DNA of 64,000 nucleotides from Cellulomonas sp. 73-92 (GCF_001898175.1 NZ_MKTH01000006.1:79100-143099); one strand, 5' to 3'. Positions 17,176 through 27,441 are shown, counted from the stretch's first letter. Notes: generated by a model not told the origin, from the sequence alone. Numbers and translations: made by a program.

Positions 17176-19815
17176 ATGTCCGACGCGACCCCTCAGCCGA
17201 CCTCTGCCCCCGCGACCCTCGTCGCGCGCGCGGTACCCGAGAAGGTCTCGCTGGACGGGATCGAGGACCGCTGGGCCGGAGCGTGGCAGGAGCGCGGCAC
17301 CTACGCATTCGACCGCTCGAAGCCCCGTGAGCAGGTCTACTCGATCGACACCCCGCCGCCCACTGTCTCGGGGTCGCTGCACGTGGGCCACGTGTTCAGC
17401 TACACGCACACGGACGTCGTCGCGCGCTTCCAGCGCATGCGGGGCGCCGACGTGTTCTACCCCATGGGCTGGGACGACAACGGCCTGCCGACCGAACGCC
17501 GGGTGCAGAACTACTACGGCGTGCGGTGCGACCCGTCCCTGCCGTACGTGGAGGGCTTCGCCCCGCCGCACGAGGGCACCGACGGGAAGGCCGTCAAGGC
17601 GTCCGAGCAGGTGCCCGTGTCGCGCCGCAACTTCATCGAGCTCTGCCTCCGGCTCTCCCAGGAGGACGAGCGCCAGTTCGAGGCGCTGTGGCGCCGGCTC
17701 GGGCTGTCGGTCGACTGGTCGATGACCTACCAGACCATCGGCGACCACGCCCGCGCGGTGGCGCAGGCGGCCTTCCTGCGCAACCTCGCCCGCGGCGAGG
17801 CGTACCAGGCCGAGGCGCCGGGCCTGTGGGACGTCACCTTCCAGACGGCCGTGGCGCAGGCCGAGCTCGAGGCGCGCGACTACCCCGGCTTCTTCCACCG
17901 CGTGGCGTTCCACCGGCCCGACGGCTCGCCGGTCCACATCGAGACCACCCGCCCCGAGCTGCTCCCCGCGTGCGTCGCGCTCATCGCCCACCCGGACGAC
18001 GAGCGCTACCAGCACCTGTTCGGCACCACGGTGACCAGCCCGGTCTTCGGGGTCGAGCTGCCGGTGCTCGCGCACCACCTCGCCGAGCCCGACAAGGGCG
18101 CTGGCATCGCCATGTGCTGCACCTTCGGCGACCTCACCGACGTGCAGTGGTGGCGCGAGCTGCAGCTGCCGACGCGCTCGGTCGTCGGCCGCGACGGCCG
18201 GCTCCACCGCGACACCCCCGACTGGATCACCTCGGAGCAGGGCCGGGCGGCGTACGACGAGCTCGCGGGCAAGACGACGTTCTCGGCCCGCGAGGCGGTC
18301 GTCGCCCAGCTGCGCGCCGCCGGCGACCTCGACGGCGAGCCGACCGCCACGCAGCGCAAGGCCAACTTCTACGAGAAGGGCGACAAGCCCCTCGAGATCG
18401 TCACCAGCCGGCAGTGGTACATCCGCAACGGCGGGCGCGACGAGGACGTCCGCGCGGCGCTGCTGGCGCGGGGCGCCGAGCTGGACTGGAACCCCGAGTT
18501 CATGCGCGTCCGGTACGAGAACTGGGTGGGCGGCCTCACCGGCGACTGGCTCATCAGCCGGCAGCGGTTCTTCGGCGTGCCCTTCCCGGTCTGGTACCCC
18601 GTGGGCGAGGACGGCGAGCCGGACCACGACCACCCGCTGGTGCCCGACCAGGCCGCGCTGCCCGTCGACCCGTCGTCCGACGTCCCGGCCGGCTACACCG
18701 CCGACCAGCGCGACGTGCCCGGCGGCTTCACCGGCGACCCCGACATCATGGACACCTGGGCGACCAGCTCGCTCACGCCCCAGATCGCGGGCGGCTGGCT
18801 GGCCGACGAGGACCTGTTCGCCCGGGTGTTCCCCATGGACCTGCGGCCGCAGGCGCAGGACATCATCCGCACCTGGCTGTTCTCCACGGTGGTGCGCTCG
18901 CACCTCGAGTTCGACGAGCTGCCGTGGCGGCACGCCGCCATCAGCGGGTTCATCCTCGACCCCGACCGCAAGAAGATGAGCAAGTCCAAGGGCAACGTCG
19001 TGACCCCGATGGACCTCCTCGTCGAGCACGGCTCGGACGCGGTCCGGTACTGGGCCGCCTCCGCCAAGCTCGGCACCGACGCGGCCTTCGAGGTCGGCCA
19101 GATGAAGATCGGCCGCCGGCTGGCCATCAAGGTGCTCAACGCCTCGAAGTTCGCGCTCTCCTTCGGGGACGTCGAGCTCGACCCCACGCTCGTCACCAAC
19201 CCGCTCGACCGCGCGATGCTGGCCGGGCTGGCCGACGTCGTCGACGGCGCGACGGCGTCGCTCGAGGCGTACGACCACACGCGCGCGCTCGAGCTGACCG
19301 AGTCGTTCTTCTGGACCTTCTGCGACGACTACCTCGAGCTGGTCAAGGACCGCGCGTACGGCGCCGACGGCGACGAGGCGGCGGCGCAGTCCGCGCGCGC
19401 CGCCCTCGGCCTGGCGCTCGACGTGCTGCTGCGGCTGTTCGCCCCGGTGCTGCCCTTCGCGACCGAGGAGGTCTGGTCGTGGTGGCGCGCCGGGTCGGTG
19501 CACCGCCAGCCCTGGCCCGAGACGGACGGCCTGCGCACGGCGGCCGCCGGCGCGGACCCGGCCGTCGTCACCGCCGCCGGTGGCGCGCTCGCCGCGCTGC
19601 GGAAGGTGAAGTCCGAGGCGAAGGTGTCGATGCGCACACCCATCGTGGCCGTGACGCTCGCCCTGCCCGCCGCGCTGCGGCCCGGGGTGGAGGCGGCCCT
19701 GGCCGACGTGCGCGCCGCCGGCCGCGTCGTCGGCCCCCTCGAGCTGGCGGACGACGACGTCGAGGCGCCGGTCGCACGCGCCGCGGAGCTCGGCGAGGCC
19801 GAGGCGCGGTCCTGA
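17176..19815 (+). CDS. valS: Valyl-tRNA synthetase, archaeal-like type
   Basis: ValRS charges tRNA-Val. This 879-residue class I synthetase shows HVGH at residues 69-72 and KMSKS at 600-604. Its sequence around GWDDNGLPTERRVQNYYGVRC is that of the archaeal-like ValRS group found in many Actinobacteria rather than the E. coli type. The editing domain has ETTRPELLPACVALIAHPDD. The C-terminus lacks the long coiled coil of the E. coli enzyme. Two in-frame ATGs (17167 and 17176) are possible starts. No T-box is seen upstream, only about 40 bases after the esterase stop. Confidence 0.95.
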   Translation: MSDATPQPTSAPATLVARAVPEKVSLDGIEDRWAGAWQERGTYAFDRSKPREQVYSIDTPPPTVSGSLHVGHVFSYTHTDVVARFQRMRGADVFYPMGWDDNGLPTERRVQNYYGVRCDPSLPYVEGFAPPHEGTDGKAVKASEQVPVSRRNFIELCLRLSQEDERQFEALWRRLGLSVDWSMTYQTIGDHARAVAQAAFLRNLARGEAYQAEAPGLWDVTFQTAVAQAELEARDYPGFFHRVAFHRPDGSPVHIETTRPELLPACVALIAHPDDERYQHLFGTTVTSPVFGVELPVLAHHLAEPDKGAGIAMCCTFGDLTDVQWWRELQLPTRSVVGRDGRLHRDTPDWITSEQGRAAYDELAGKTTFSAREAVVAQLRAAGDLDGEPTATQRKANFYEKGDKPLEIVTSRQWYIRNGGRDEDVRAALLARGAELDWNPEFMRVRYENWVGGLTGDWLISRQRFFGVPFPVWYPVGEDGEPDHDHPLVPDQAALPVDPSSDVPAGYTADQRDVPGGFTGDPDIMDTWATSSLTPQIAGGWLADEDLFARVFPMDLRPQAQDIIRTWLFSTVVRSHLEFDELPWRHAAISGFILDPDRKKMSKSKGNVVTPMDLLVEHGSDAVRYWAASAKLGTDAAFEVGQMKIGRRLAIKVLNASKFALSFGDVELDPTLVTNPLDRAMLAGLADVVDGATASLEAYDHTRALELTESFFWTFCDDYLELVKDRAYGADGDEAAAQSARAALGLALDVLLRLFAPVLPFATEEVWSWWRAGSVHRQPWPETDGLRTAAAGADPAVVTAAGGALAALRKVKSEAKVSMRTPIVAVTLALPAALRPGVEAALADVRAAGRVVGPLELADDDVEAPVARAAELGEAEARS

Positions 19816-19863
19816 CCACCGGCTCCGCACTAAGGTCGTCACACCCGCTTCACAGGAGCCCTC

Positions 19864-21684
19864 ATGGACGAGTTCGCCTCCCCCTCGCTCGGCACGTACA
19901 CCCCCGCCCTGTCCATCCCCGGGATGCTGGCCGAGCGCCTGGCACGTGACCCGGACGACGTCTTCCTCGAGCGCGCCGCCGGCATGGGCGGCTCCTGGGT
20001 TCCGATGACGGTCGCGGCGTTCGTCGCCGAGGTCACCGCCGTCGCCAAGGGCCTCGTCGCCTCCGGGATCGAGCCGGGCGACCGCGTCGGGATCATGAGC
20101 CGCACCCGGTACGAGTGGACGCTCGTCGACTTCGCGTGCTGGGCGGCCGGGGCGGTCGGCGTGCCGATCTACGAGACCTCGGCGCCCGAGCAGGTGAGGT
20201 GGATCGCCGGTGACTCGGGCACGAAGCTCGTCGTCGTCGAGACCGCGGCGCACGCGGCCGTCGTCGCGCAGGTGCGCGACGAGCTGCCCGACCTGGCGGA
20301 CGTCCTGGTCCTGAACGAGGACGCCATCACGACGCTCGTCGCCCGGGGCGCGACGGCCGGCGTCACGGACGCGGAGATCGAGCGCCGATCGGCCCTCGCC
20401 GACGGCTCGACGCTGGCGACGATCATCTACACCTCCGGCACCACGGGCCGGCCCAAGGGCGTCGAGCTGACGCACGGCAACTTCGTCGCGCTCTGCCGTG
20501 AGGGCGCCGTCGGGCTCCGGGACGTGTGCGCCAAGCCGTACTCACGCACGCTGCTGTTCATGCCGTTGGCGCACGTGTTCGCGCGGTTCATCGAGGTGCT
20601 GTGCGTCACGACGGGCGCCACCCTCGGGCACACGCCGGACACCCGCAACCTCATCGCGGAGCTCGGGACCTTCAAGCCCACGTTCGTCCTGGCCGTGCCG
20701 CGCGTGTTCGAGAAGGTCTACAACTCGGCCGAGCAGAAGGCCGGCTCCGGGGTCAAGCTCCGCCTCTTCCGTTGGGCCGCGAAGGTGGCGATCACCTACT
20801 CCCGGGCGCTGGACACCGAGGGCGGCCCGAGCGGCGCGCTCAAGGCGCAGCACGCGCTCGCCGGTGCCCTCGTGCACCGCAGGCTGCGCGAGGCGCTCGG
20901 CGGCCGCGCCGAGTTCGCGGTCTCGGGCGGCGCGCCGCTGGGCGAGCGGCTCGGCCACTTCTTCCGCGGCATCGGCGTGAACGTGCTCGAGGGCTACGGG
21001 CTCACCGAGACGACCGCGCCCACGGCCGTCAACCGGCCCGAGCTGACCAAGGTCGGCACGGTGGGGCCCGCGTTCCCGGGGACCGCGCTGCGCGTGGACG
21101 ACGAGGGCGCGATCTGGGTCAAGGGACCGCACGTGTTCCGCGGCTATCGCGGCATGCCCGAGGAGACCGCCGCCGTGCTCGTCGACGGCTGGTTCCAGAC
21201 GGGGGACCTCGGCTCGCTCGACGCGGACGGGTACCTGACCATCACGGGTCGCAAGAAGGAGATCATCGTCACGGCCGGCGGCAAGAACGTCGCCCCCGCG
21301 CTGCTGGAGGACCGGCTGCGCGGCCACCCCCTCGTCAGCCAGGTGGTCGTCGTCGGCGACCAGCGGCCGTTCATCGGCGCGCTCGTCACGCTCGACGCCG
21401 ACATGCTGCCCGGCTGGCTGTCCATGCACGGCCTGCCTCCGATGGACGTGACGACGGCCGCCCGCGACCCGCAGGTGCTCGAGGCCCTCGACCGCGCCGC
21501 GGAGCGCGCCAGCCAGGTGGTCTCCCGCGCCGAGTCGATCCGCAAGATCCGGGTCCTCACCACGGACTTCACCGAGGCGAACGGCTACCTGACGCCGTCG
21601 CTCAAGGTGAAGCGCGCCGCCGTCCTCAAGGACTTCGCGACCGAGATCGACGAGCTCTACGTCGACACCCGGCCGGGGCGCTGA
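19864..21684 (+). CDS. Long-chain acyl-CoA synthetase (FadD15-like)
   Basis: This 606-residue AMP-forming ligase activates fatty acids to acyl-CoA. It has the P-loop-like YTSGTTGRPKG near residue 190, the acyl-adenylate motif GYGLTETTAP, and GWFQTGDLG and GRKKEIIVTAGGKNV in the C-terminal domain. The length and order match actinobacterial FadD15-type proteins. The ATG at 19864 is preceded by AGGAG. It follows valS by 48 bases on the same strand but has its own -10-like TAAGGT. Chain-length preference is unknown. Confidence 0.92.
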   Translation: MDEFASPSLGTYTPALSIPGMLAERLARDPDDVFLERAAGMGGSWVPMTVAAFVAEVTAVAKGLVASGIEPGDRVGIMSRTRYEWTLVDFACWAAGAVGVPIYETSAPEQVRWIAGDSGTKLVVVETAAHAAVVAQVRDELPDLADVLVLNEDAITTLVARGATAGVTDAEIERRSALADGSTLATIIYTSGTTGRPKGVELTHGNFVALCREGAVGLRDVCAKPYSRTLLFMPLAHVFARFIEVLCVTTGATLGHTPDTRNLIAELGTFKPTFVLAVPRVFEKVYNSAEQKAGSGVKLRLFRWAAKVAITYSRALDTEGGPSGALKAQHALAGALVHRRLREALGGRAEFAVSGGAPLGERLGHFFRGIGVNVLEGYGLTETTAPTAVNRPELTKVGTVGPAFPGTALRVDDEGAIWVKGPHVFRGYRGMPEETAAVLVDGWFQTGDLGSLDADGYLTITGRKKEIIVTAGGKNVAPALLEDRLRGHPLVSQVVVVGDQRPFIGALVTLDADMLPGWLSMHGLPPMDVTTAARDPQVLEALDRAAERASQVVSRAESIRKIRVLTTDFTEANGYLTPSLKVKRAAVLKDFATEIDELYVDTRPGR

Positions 21685-21697
21685 CCGCGCGCTACAG

Positions 21698-22885
21698 CTA
21701 GCCGAGCGAGCGCAACCGGCTCCGGTCGGCCGACTGCGACAGCAGCGAGCCGCTCGGCGTCGAGCCGTCCGACCAGCGCAGCAGCGCGCCGACGCCGTCC
21801 CGTGGTGCGGCGTCGCCCTCCTCGGCGAGCGTCACCCCGGCGTCCTGGCCCAGCGCGGCGCGGACGAGGGCGACGTGCGCGGTCATCTTCCGCGGTGCCG
21901 CCGACAGCCCGAGCCCGTCGAGGTCCCCCGCCGAGACGCCCAGCTGGAGCGGCTCGGCGCCCACCCACAGCTCGCGCGTGCTCAGGGCGCCCTCGATCGC
22001 CCCGATCGCCAGCACCAGCTCGGCCACCTGACCGCGTCGCAGCACCTCCACGACGTCGCCCAGCCCGCTGACGGCGCCGTCGCCACGGCCCGTCGCCTCG
22101 GCGAACCGTGCCAGCACGGCCTCGCGTCGCCTGGCGCGGAACGCCGCCGCCGCCTCCCGCAGGTGCACCTTGAAGGCGCCCTCGTGCACGCCCTCGCCGC
22201 GGCCGCCGCCCGGCACGTCGACGGCACGGTCCCGGACGGCCTGCCCCACGCAGTCCTTGACGAACCCGAGGGTGCGCAGGTCGCCGGTGAGGACCACGAG
22301 GTCGGGGGCGTCGTCGGCCACCGCCTTCTCCAGCGCGTGGGCGATCACCTCGGCGTTGCGCTGCCAGGAGTCCTCGGCGCGGGTCTGCGCGCGGCGCGCG
22401 AGATCGCCCTCGCGGGTCTTGTGCACGTCGTCGTGCCCACCGGTGACGGTCGTCGTCTCCGGGGTCCGGTTGCGCTCGCCGCTCGTCAGGCGCGTCAGGT
22501 CGGCGCCCGTCCGGTCCACCGCGACGACGAGCAGGCGCACGGCCTCCTCCGCCGCCCGGACCACCGGCAGCAGCGCCGGTGCCGGCCCGACGTCGAGGCG
22601 GGAGGTCGCCGGTGGCACCGACAGGATCCGGTCGACGAGGACCTCGTGCGCGTCCGCGACGAGGACCCGCCCGTGCGGGTCGTGCCGGCCGTCCGGGACG
22701 GCGAGCCGCGCGCCGATCTCGTCGAGCACCGCCGGGTCCACCCCGGGGGGCGCCGACCGGCGCAGGCCCTTCCACCGCTCCGCGGTGTCCAGCTCGATCC
22801 CCGTGCCCGCCGGCGTCGCATCGACGTACACCGTGGTGAAGGGACCGGGCCGTCCCAGCAGGGGCTTGAGCGCGTGCAGCTGCAT
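21698..22885 (-). CDS. baeRF-type eRF1-fold protein (Rv2629/Vms1-like)
   Basis: This 395-residue protein resembles actinobacterial baeRF proteins such as Rv2629. They share the central eRF1/Vms1 fold and are suspected peptidyl-tRNA hydrolases or hibernation-related ribosome factors. It begins MQLHALKPLLGRPGPFTTVYVD, the family start, so I chose ATG 22885 rather than the upstream open frame. The region ALEKAVADDAPDLVVLTGDLRT near the middle is the core. Function in this organism is inferred. A sigma-factor gene lies upstream on the same strand. Confidence 0.8.
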   Translation of the reverse strand: MQLHALKPLLGRPGPFTTVYVDATPAGTGIELDTAERWKGLRRSAPPGVDPAVLDEIGARLAVPDGRHDPHGRVLVADAHEVLVDRILSVPPATSRLDVGPAPALLPVVRAAEEAVRLLVVAVDRTGADLTRLTSGERNRTPETTTVTGGHDDVHKTREGDLARRAQTRAEDSWQRNAEVIAHALEKAVADDAPDLVVLTGDLRTLGFVKDCVGQAVRDRAVDVPGGGRGEGVHEGAFKVHLREAAAAFRARRREAVLARFAEATGRGDGAVSGLGDVVEVLRRGQVAELVLAIGAIEGALSTRELWVGAEPLQLGVSAGDLDGLGLSAAPRKMTAHVALVRAALGQDAGVTLAEEGDAAPRDGVGALLRWSDGSTPSGSLLSQSADRSRLRSLG

Positions 22886-22996
22886 CGGCACCTCCGCGAC
22901 GAGGACGCCCAGGCCGGCCGCCCGGCGAGGCGTTCCCCCCACCTTGGGCCACCGGCGCCCGGCCCGCCACCGCAGGGCCCCACGGCGACCGTCCCG

Positions 22997-23674
22997 TCAG
23001 TCGAGGAGACGACGGAGCTCGGCCTGCGCGCGCTCCACGAGCGTCCGGGCCGTGTGGTCGGAGGTGCCGAGGTGGCGGCCGATCCTGCGGTACGACCACT
23101 CCGCGCCGTCGTCGAGGCCGTAGCGCAGGACCAGCGCCTCGGCCGCGCGCGGGTCCATGCGGACCAGGCCGCTGCGCACCGCACTGACGAAGTCCCGCGC
23201 GACCGCGACGTCCTGCGGGTCGGCCAGGGGGTAGCCCGGCGCCGGCAAGTCCTCGTCCTCCTCGACGGGATCCGTGCGCAGCTGCCGATGGAGCGCGGCG
23301 ACGGTCGCCGCCGAGATGCCCAGCGCGGCGGCGGCGAGGTTCAGGCTGTCCGCGTTCTCGTCGAGCGCGCGGCGTACCGCGACCGTGCGCCCGACCAGGT
23401 CGCTGGGCACGACCGCGGGGAACTCCTGCCGCGCGATGGCCCGCTGGATCTCCTTGCGCACCCAGGTGTGCGCGTAGGCACCGAACGGCACGGCACGGTC
23501 CGGGTCGAACCGCCCGGCGGCGATGAGCAGCCCGAGGATCCCCGCCTGACGCAGGTCCGCCCGGTCGACCCGCCACGTCCGGTACCGCGCGACCTCGCGG
23601 TCGACGAGGCCGGAGTGCGCCGCGACCAGCCGCGCCCGGTCGGCGGCGCCGGGCACCGCGTGCTGACTGCTCAC
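22997..23674 (-). CDS. Sigma-70 family RNA polymerase sigma factor
   Basis: This 225-residue sigma factor directs RNA polymerase to a subset of promoters. Region 2 is recognised by ADLRQAGILGLLIAAGRFDP and FGAYAHTWVRKEIQRAIARQ. Region 3 follows at about residues 110-140. Region 4 carries an HTH near WSYRRIGRHLGTSDHTARTL. It looks like a group 3 (SigB/SigF/WhiG-like) factor rather than an ECF factor, because region 3 is present. No anti-sigma gene is adjacent. GTG 23674 was chosen because it has GGGAG upstream and avoids overlapping the divergent gene. Confidence 0.85.
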   Translation of the reverse strand: MSSQHAVPGAADRARLVAAHSGLVDREVARYRTWRVDRADLRQAGILGLLIAAGRFDPDRAVPFGAYAHTWVRKEIQRAIARQEFPAVVPSDLVGRTVAVRRALDENADSLNLAAAALGISAATVAALHRQLRTDPVEEDEDLPAPGYPLADPQDVAVARDFVSAVRSGLVRMDPRAAEALVLRYGLDDGAEWSYRRIGRHLGTSDHTARTLVERAQAELRRLLD

Positions 23675-23820
23675 TGCCGTGGTCTCCCGGGGCTCGTCGC
23701 CGTGGTGCCTGCCGATCCTGCGATACCGCACGGGACGCCGGGTGCGAGGCTCGCACCGCGACCCGAAGGCGGTATCCCCTGGGGCGACCGACGACCACCG
23801 CACCCGAAAGGCCCCGCACC

Positions 23821-24279
23821 ATGCCCGATCTCGACAGCACTCCCTGGACCGCTCTCCCGATCGTCCCCTACGGCGCCGTCCTGCACGTGCCGGGGGGCTG
23901 GGAGGCACTGCCGCCCGTGCCGGCCAACGGCCCGGAGGTGCTGCGGGCCACCGGGGGCCCGCGCGAGAACCTCATCGTCTTCAAGGTGCCGACGAGGGGA
24001 CGCAGCGCCGTGCAGGTGGCGGACACCGCGCAGGAGAGGCTGGCGGCCCACGGCTACGACGACTTCGTCCGTACGCAGGTGACCTTCGCCGGCCGGCCCG
24101 GGGTCGCGCTCGACTTCGTGACGGTCCGCGACGCCGACGGCGCCGTGGTCTACCGGACCCGGGAGTACTTCGCCGTGCGCGGGCATGCGGCGTTCATCCT
24201 CGGCATGGGAAGCGCGACGTGGGAGCAGCACCTGCCGCTCATCGAGGCGATCGCCGAGCGGTTCGAGCTCACCGACTGA
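23821..24279 (+). CDS. Hypothetical protein (152 residues)
   Basis: I do not recognise a named function. The protein is soluble, with no signal peptide or membrane segment, and has alternating strand-like segments, for example NLIVFKVPTRGRSAVQVADTAQERLAA and GVALDFVTVRDADGAVVYRTREYFAV. This pattern, ending in an EAIAERFEL helix, is reminiscent of the Mog1/PsbP-like fold. It is divergent from the sigma-factor gene and convergent with chorismate mutase. A regulatory tie to the sigma factor is possible but not shown. Confidence 0.75.
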   Translation: MPDLDSTPWTALPIVPYGAVLHVPGGWEALPPVPANGPEVLRATGGPRENLIVFKVPTRGRSAVQVADTAQERLAAHGYDDFVRTQVTFAGRPGVALDFVTVRDADGAVVYRTREYFAVRGHAAFILGMGSATWEQHLPLIEAIAERFELTD

Positions 24280-24291
24280 CCTGCGACGGGC

Positions 24292-24609
24292 TCACACCTG
24301 CTGCGAGCGGTCCAGCGCGATCTCCTCGTGGTGCCGGATCACCTCGGCGACGAGGAACGCGAGGAACTTCTCGGCGAACTCCGGGTCGAGGTCGGCCTCG
24401 CGCGCCAGCGCGCGCAGCCGCGCGATCTGCACCGCCTCACGCTCGAGGTCGGACGGCGGCAGCCCCAGCTCGGCCTTGAGCACGCCGACGCGCTGGGTCG
24501 CCTTGAACCGCTCGGCGAGGATGTGGACCAGCGCGGCGTCGATGTTGTCGATGCTGTGCCGCAGGCGGGCCAGCTCCGGCGGCACGCCGCCGGGGGACGC
24601 CTCCGTCAC
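24292..24609 (-). CDS. Chorismate mutase, AroQ type
   Basis: This 105-residue protein converts chorismate to prephenate for phenylalanine and tyrosine synthesis. It is the all-helical AroQ type: [20 protein letters not shown], then [19 protein letters not shown], then [19 protein letters not shown]. The Arg, Lys and Glu expected in the active site are visible. Its GTG start overlaps the clpX stop by 4 bases, so it is the last gene of the clpX transcript. That linkage is common in Actinobacteria and has no obvious biochemical reason. Confidence 0.9.
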   Translation of the reverse strand: MTEASPGGVPPELARLRHSIDNIDAALVHILAERFKATQRVGVLKAELGLPPSDLEREAVQIARLRALAREADLDPEFAEKFLAFLVAEVIRHHEEIALDRSQQV

Positions 24610-25871
24610 GCGCTCTTCTCTCGTGGCGTGCGCTTCTCCCGCGGGACGTCGCGCGGCACCAGCGTCGGGTTGACGTTCTTCAGCACCACGTCGCGCGTGA
24701 TGACGACGCGGGCGACGTCGTCCCGGCTCGGCACCTCGAACATCACCTGCTGGAGGACCTCCTCCATGATCGCCCGCAGCCCGCGCGCGCCGGTGCCGCG
24801 CAGCAGCGCCTGGTCGGCGATGGCGCCCACCGCGTCGTCGTCGAACTCGAGCTCGACGCCGTCGATCTGGAACATCCGCTGGTACTGCTTGATCAGGGCG
24901 TTGCGTGGCTCGGTGAGGATCCGCACCAGGGCGGCCCGGTCGAGCGGCGACACGGTGGTGATGACGGGGACGCGGCCGATGAACTCCGGGATGAGCCCGA
25001 ACTTCAGCAGGTCCTCCGGCATGACCTCGCCGTAGACGTCGACGTCGTCGGCGGTGTGCAGCGCGGCGCCGAACCCGATCCCCCGCCGCCCGGCGCGGCT
25101 CGTGATGATGTCGTCCAGCCCGGCGAACGCGCCCGCGACGATGAACAGCACGTTCGTCGTGTCGATCTGGATGAACTCCTGGTGCGGGTGCTTGCGGCCG
25201 CCCTGCGGCGGCACGCTCGCCGTGGTGCCCTCGAGGATCTTCAGCAGAGCCTGCTGCACGCCCTCGCCGGAGACGTCGCGCGTGATCGACGGGTTCTCGC
25301 TCTTGCGGGCGATCTTGTCGATCTCGTCGATGTAGATGATCCCGGTCTCGGCCTTCTTGACGTCGTAGTCCGCGGCCTGGATGAGCTTGAGGAGGATGTT
25401 CTCCACGTCCTCGCCGACGTAGCCCGCCTCGGTGAGGGCCGTGGCGTCGGCGATGGCGAACGGCACGTTGAGCATCTTCGCCAGGGTCTGCGCCAGGTAC
25501 GTCTTGCCGCAGCCGGTGGGGCCGATGAGCAGGATGTTCGACTTGGCGATCTCGACGTCGTCGGCCGACCGGTCACCGGCCTGCACGCGCTTGTAGTGGT
25601 TGTAGACGGCCACGGCGAGCGACCGCTTGGCGGGCTCCTGGCCGATGACGTACTGCTCGAGGAACTCGAAGATCTCCTTCGGCTTCGGCAGCTCGACCAT
25701 GCCGGTCTCGGTGGCCTCGGCGAGCTCCTCCTCGATGATCTCGTTGCACAGGTCGATGCACTCGTCGCAGATGTAGACACCAGGTCCTGCGATGAGCTTC
25801 TTCACCTGCTTCTGCGACTTGCCGCAGAACGAGCACTTGAGGAGATCGGCTCCGTCTCCGATACGGGCCAC
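24606..25871 (-). CDS. clpX: ATP-dependent Clp protease ATP-binding subunit ClpX
   Basis: ClpX is the AAA+ unfoldase that feeds ssrA-tagged and other proteins into the ClpP1P2 chamber. The 421-residue protein has the N-terminal C4 zinc finger (CSFCGK and CDECIDLC), Walker A GPTGCGKT, Walker [11 protein letters not shown] and the sensor-2 region [13 protein letters not shown]. The GTG at 25871 is preceded by GGAAGGGG; the frame further upstream looks non-coding. It lies downstream of clpP1 and clpP2 behind a hairpin, so it may have its own promoter as well as read-through. Confidence 0.96.
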   Translation of the reverse strand: MARIGDGADLLKCSFCGKSQKQVKKLIAGPGVYICDECIDLCNEIIEEELAEATETGMVELPKPKEIFEFLEQYVIGQEPAKRSLAVAVYNHYKRVQAGDRSADDVEIAKSNILLIGPTGCGKTYLAQTLAKMLNVPFAIADATALTEAGYVGEDVENILLKLIQAADYDVKKAETGIIYIDEIDKIARKSENPSITRDVSGEGVQQALLKILEGTTASVPPQGGRKHPHQEFIQIDTTNVLFIVAGAFAGLDDIITSRAGRRGIGFGAALHTADDVDVYGEVMPEDLLKFGLIPEFIGRVPVITTVSPLDRAALVRILTEPRNALIKQYQRMFQIDGVELEFDDDAVGAIADQALLRGTGARGLRAIMEEVLQQVMFEVPSRDDVARVVITRDVVLKNVNPTLVPRDVPREKRTPREKSA

Positions 25872-25999
25872 TGGCCATCCCCTTCCTGGTGGTCGCCGCC
25901 GGTCGGTCGGTCGTCGTACGCCCCATTGCACACCACCCGGGGCCCGGTGTCAGCCTAGGTCGGCCGAACGCCCGGCGTGTTGCCGTACCGGGCGCGGCG

Positions 26000-26044
26000 C
26001 GGCCCCGGACGCCACGCGGTCGCGCCGCGGGTGCCGGGGCCGCC
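26000..26044 (-). terminator. Stem-loop between clpP2 and clpX
   Basis: GCGGCCCCGG (26000-26009) pairs with CCGGGGCCGC (26035-26044); the intervening 25 bases contain further GC pairing. It begins 7 bases after the clpP2 stop. With no T-run it may reduce rather than stop transcription into clpX. Confidence 0.45.
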
Positions 26045-26050
26045 CGTGCG

Positions 26051-26758
26051 TCAGACGCCCTGCGCGGTCGCGGCGACGACACCCTTCCGGCTCGCCAGCA
26101 CCTGGTCGACGATGCCGTAGGCCACCGCCTGCTCGGCCGTGAGGATCTTGTCGCGCTCGATGTCCCCACGGACCTGCTCCACGGACTGGCCGGTGTGCTG
26201 GGACAACGCCTCCTCCAGCCACTCACGGATGCGGATCAGCTCGTTGGCCTGGATCTCGATGTCCGAGGCCTGGGCGTAGCCGCCACCCTCCATGGAGGGC
26301 TGGTGGATGAGCACGCGCGCGTTCGGCAGCGCCAGGCGCTTGCCGGGCGTGCCGGCCGCCAGCAGCACCGCGGCCGCCGAGGCGGCCTGGCCCAGGCACA
26401 CGGTCTGGATCTGCGGCTTGATGTACTGCATCGTGTCGTAGATGGCCGTCAGGGCCGTGAACGAGCCGCCGGGCGAGTTGATGTAGAGGATGATGTCGCG
26501 GTCCGGGTCGGTGCTCTCCAGCACCAGGAGCTGGGCCATGACGTCGTCGGCCGAGGCGTCGTCCACCTGCACGCCGAGGAAGATGATCCGGTCCTCGAAC
26601 AGCTTGGTGTACGGGTCCTGGCGCTTGAAGCCGTAGGCCGTGCGCTCCTCGAACTGGGGCAGCACGTAGCGGCCCTGTGGCGATGCGGCGAGACCGCCGA
26701 AGCCACCGGCCCCGGCCATCCGCCCGGCCCGCGCGACGAACTGCGATTCGGTGCTCAC
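26051..26758 (-). CDS. clpP2: ClpP2 protease subunit
   Basis: This 235-residue serine protease subunit forms the mixed ClpP1P2 barrel with its neighbour. The catalytic Ser lies in GQAASAAAV, the His in LIHQPS, and the Asp later in EIERDK-like context ([11 protein letters not shown]). It has a longer N-terminal tail (about 35 residues) than ClpP1, as usual for ClpP2. The gene follows clpP1 by 28 bases with its own ribosome-binding site. Confidence 0.94.
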   Translation of the reverse strand: MSTESQFVARAGRMAGAGGFGGLAASPQGRYVLPQFEERTAYGFKRQDPYTKLFEDRIIFLGVQVDDASADDVMAQLLVLESTDPDRDIILYINSPGGSFTALTAIYDTMQYIKPQIQTVCLGQAASAAAVLLAAGTPGKRLALPNARVLIHQPSMEGGGYAQASDIEIQANELIRIREWLEEALSQHTGQSVEQVRGDIERDKILTAEQAVAYGIVDQVLASRKGVVAATAQGV

Positions 26759-26786
26759 TGGATACTCCTCGTTCGTCGGGCGCAGG

Positions 26787-27404
26787 TCAGTTGGTGCCGC
26801 CGCTGCCGGTCACGGAACCGGCGGTGGCGACGACGTGGTCGATGAACCCGTACTCGAGCGCCTCCTGCGCCGTGAACCAGCGGTCGTGGTCCGCGTCGGC
26901 GTTGATCTGCTCGATCGTCTTGCCGGTCTGCTCGGCGGTCAGCTCGGCCAGCACCCGCTTCATGTGCAGGATCAGCTCCGCGTTGATCCGCACGTCGGTC
27001 GCGGTGCCGCCGAAGCCGCCGGACGGCTGGTGCATGAGCACGCGCGTGTGGGGCGTGGCGTACCGCTTGCCCTTGGCGCCCGACGAGAGCAGGAACTGCC
27101 CCATCGACGCGGCCATGCCCATGGCGATGGTGGCGACGTCCGGCTTGATGTACTGCATGGTGTCGTAGATCGCCATGCCCGCCGTGATCGATCCCCCCGG
27201 CGAGTTGATGTACAGCCAGATGTCCTTGTCCGGGTCCTCGGCGGCGAGCAGCATCATCTGGGCGCAGATCGCGTTCGCGTTCTCGTCGCGCACCTCGGAA
27301 CCGAGCCAGATGATCCGCTCGCGCAGCAACCGGTTGTAGATGTGGTCGTTGAGGCCGAACCCCGGGGTCTCGGTCCGGGCGATCGCCGGCACCAGCTCGT
27401 TCAC
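26787..27404 (-). CDS. clpP1: ClpP1 protease subunit
   Basis: This 205-residue ClpP subunit has Ser in GMAASMGQF, His in MHQPSGG and Asp in [12 protein letters not shown]. It is the first gene after the tig terminator, so the clpP1-clpP2 transcript starts near 27430. The GTG at 27404 follows TAAGGAG. A TAGTGT -10-like box (27440-27435) lies just downstream of the terminator stem, consistent with a separate promoter. Confidence 0.94.
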   Translation of the reverse strand: MNELVPAIARTETPGFGLNDHIYNRLLRERIIWLGSEVRDENANAICAQMMLLAAEDPDKDIWLYINSPGGSITAGMAIYDTMQYIKPDVATIAMGMAASMGQFLLSSGAKGKRYATPHTRVLMHQPSGGFGGTATDVRINAELILHMKRVLAELTAEQTGKTIEQINADADHDRWFTAQEALEYGFIDHVVATAGSVTGSGGTN

Positions 27405-27441
27405 GACTCGCTCCTTACGCTCGCGTTGGCAAGGACACTAA

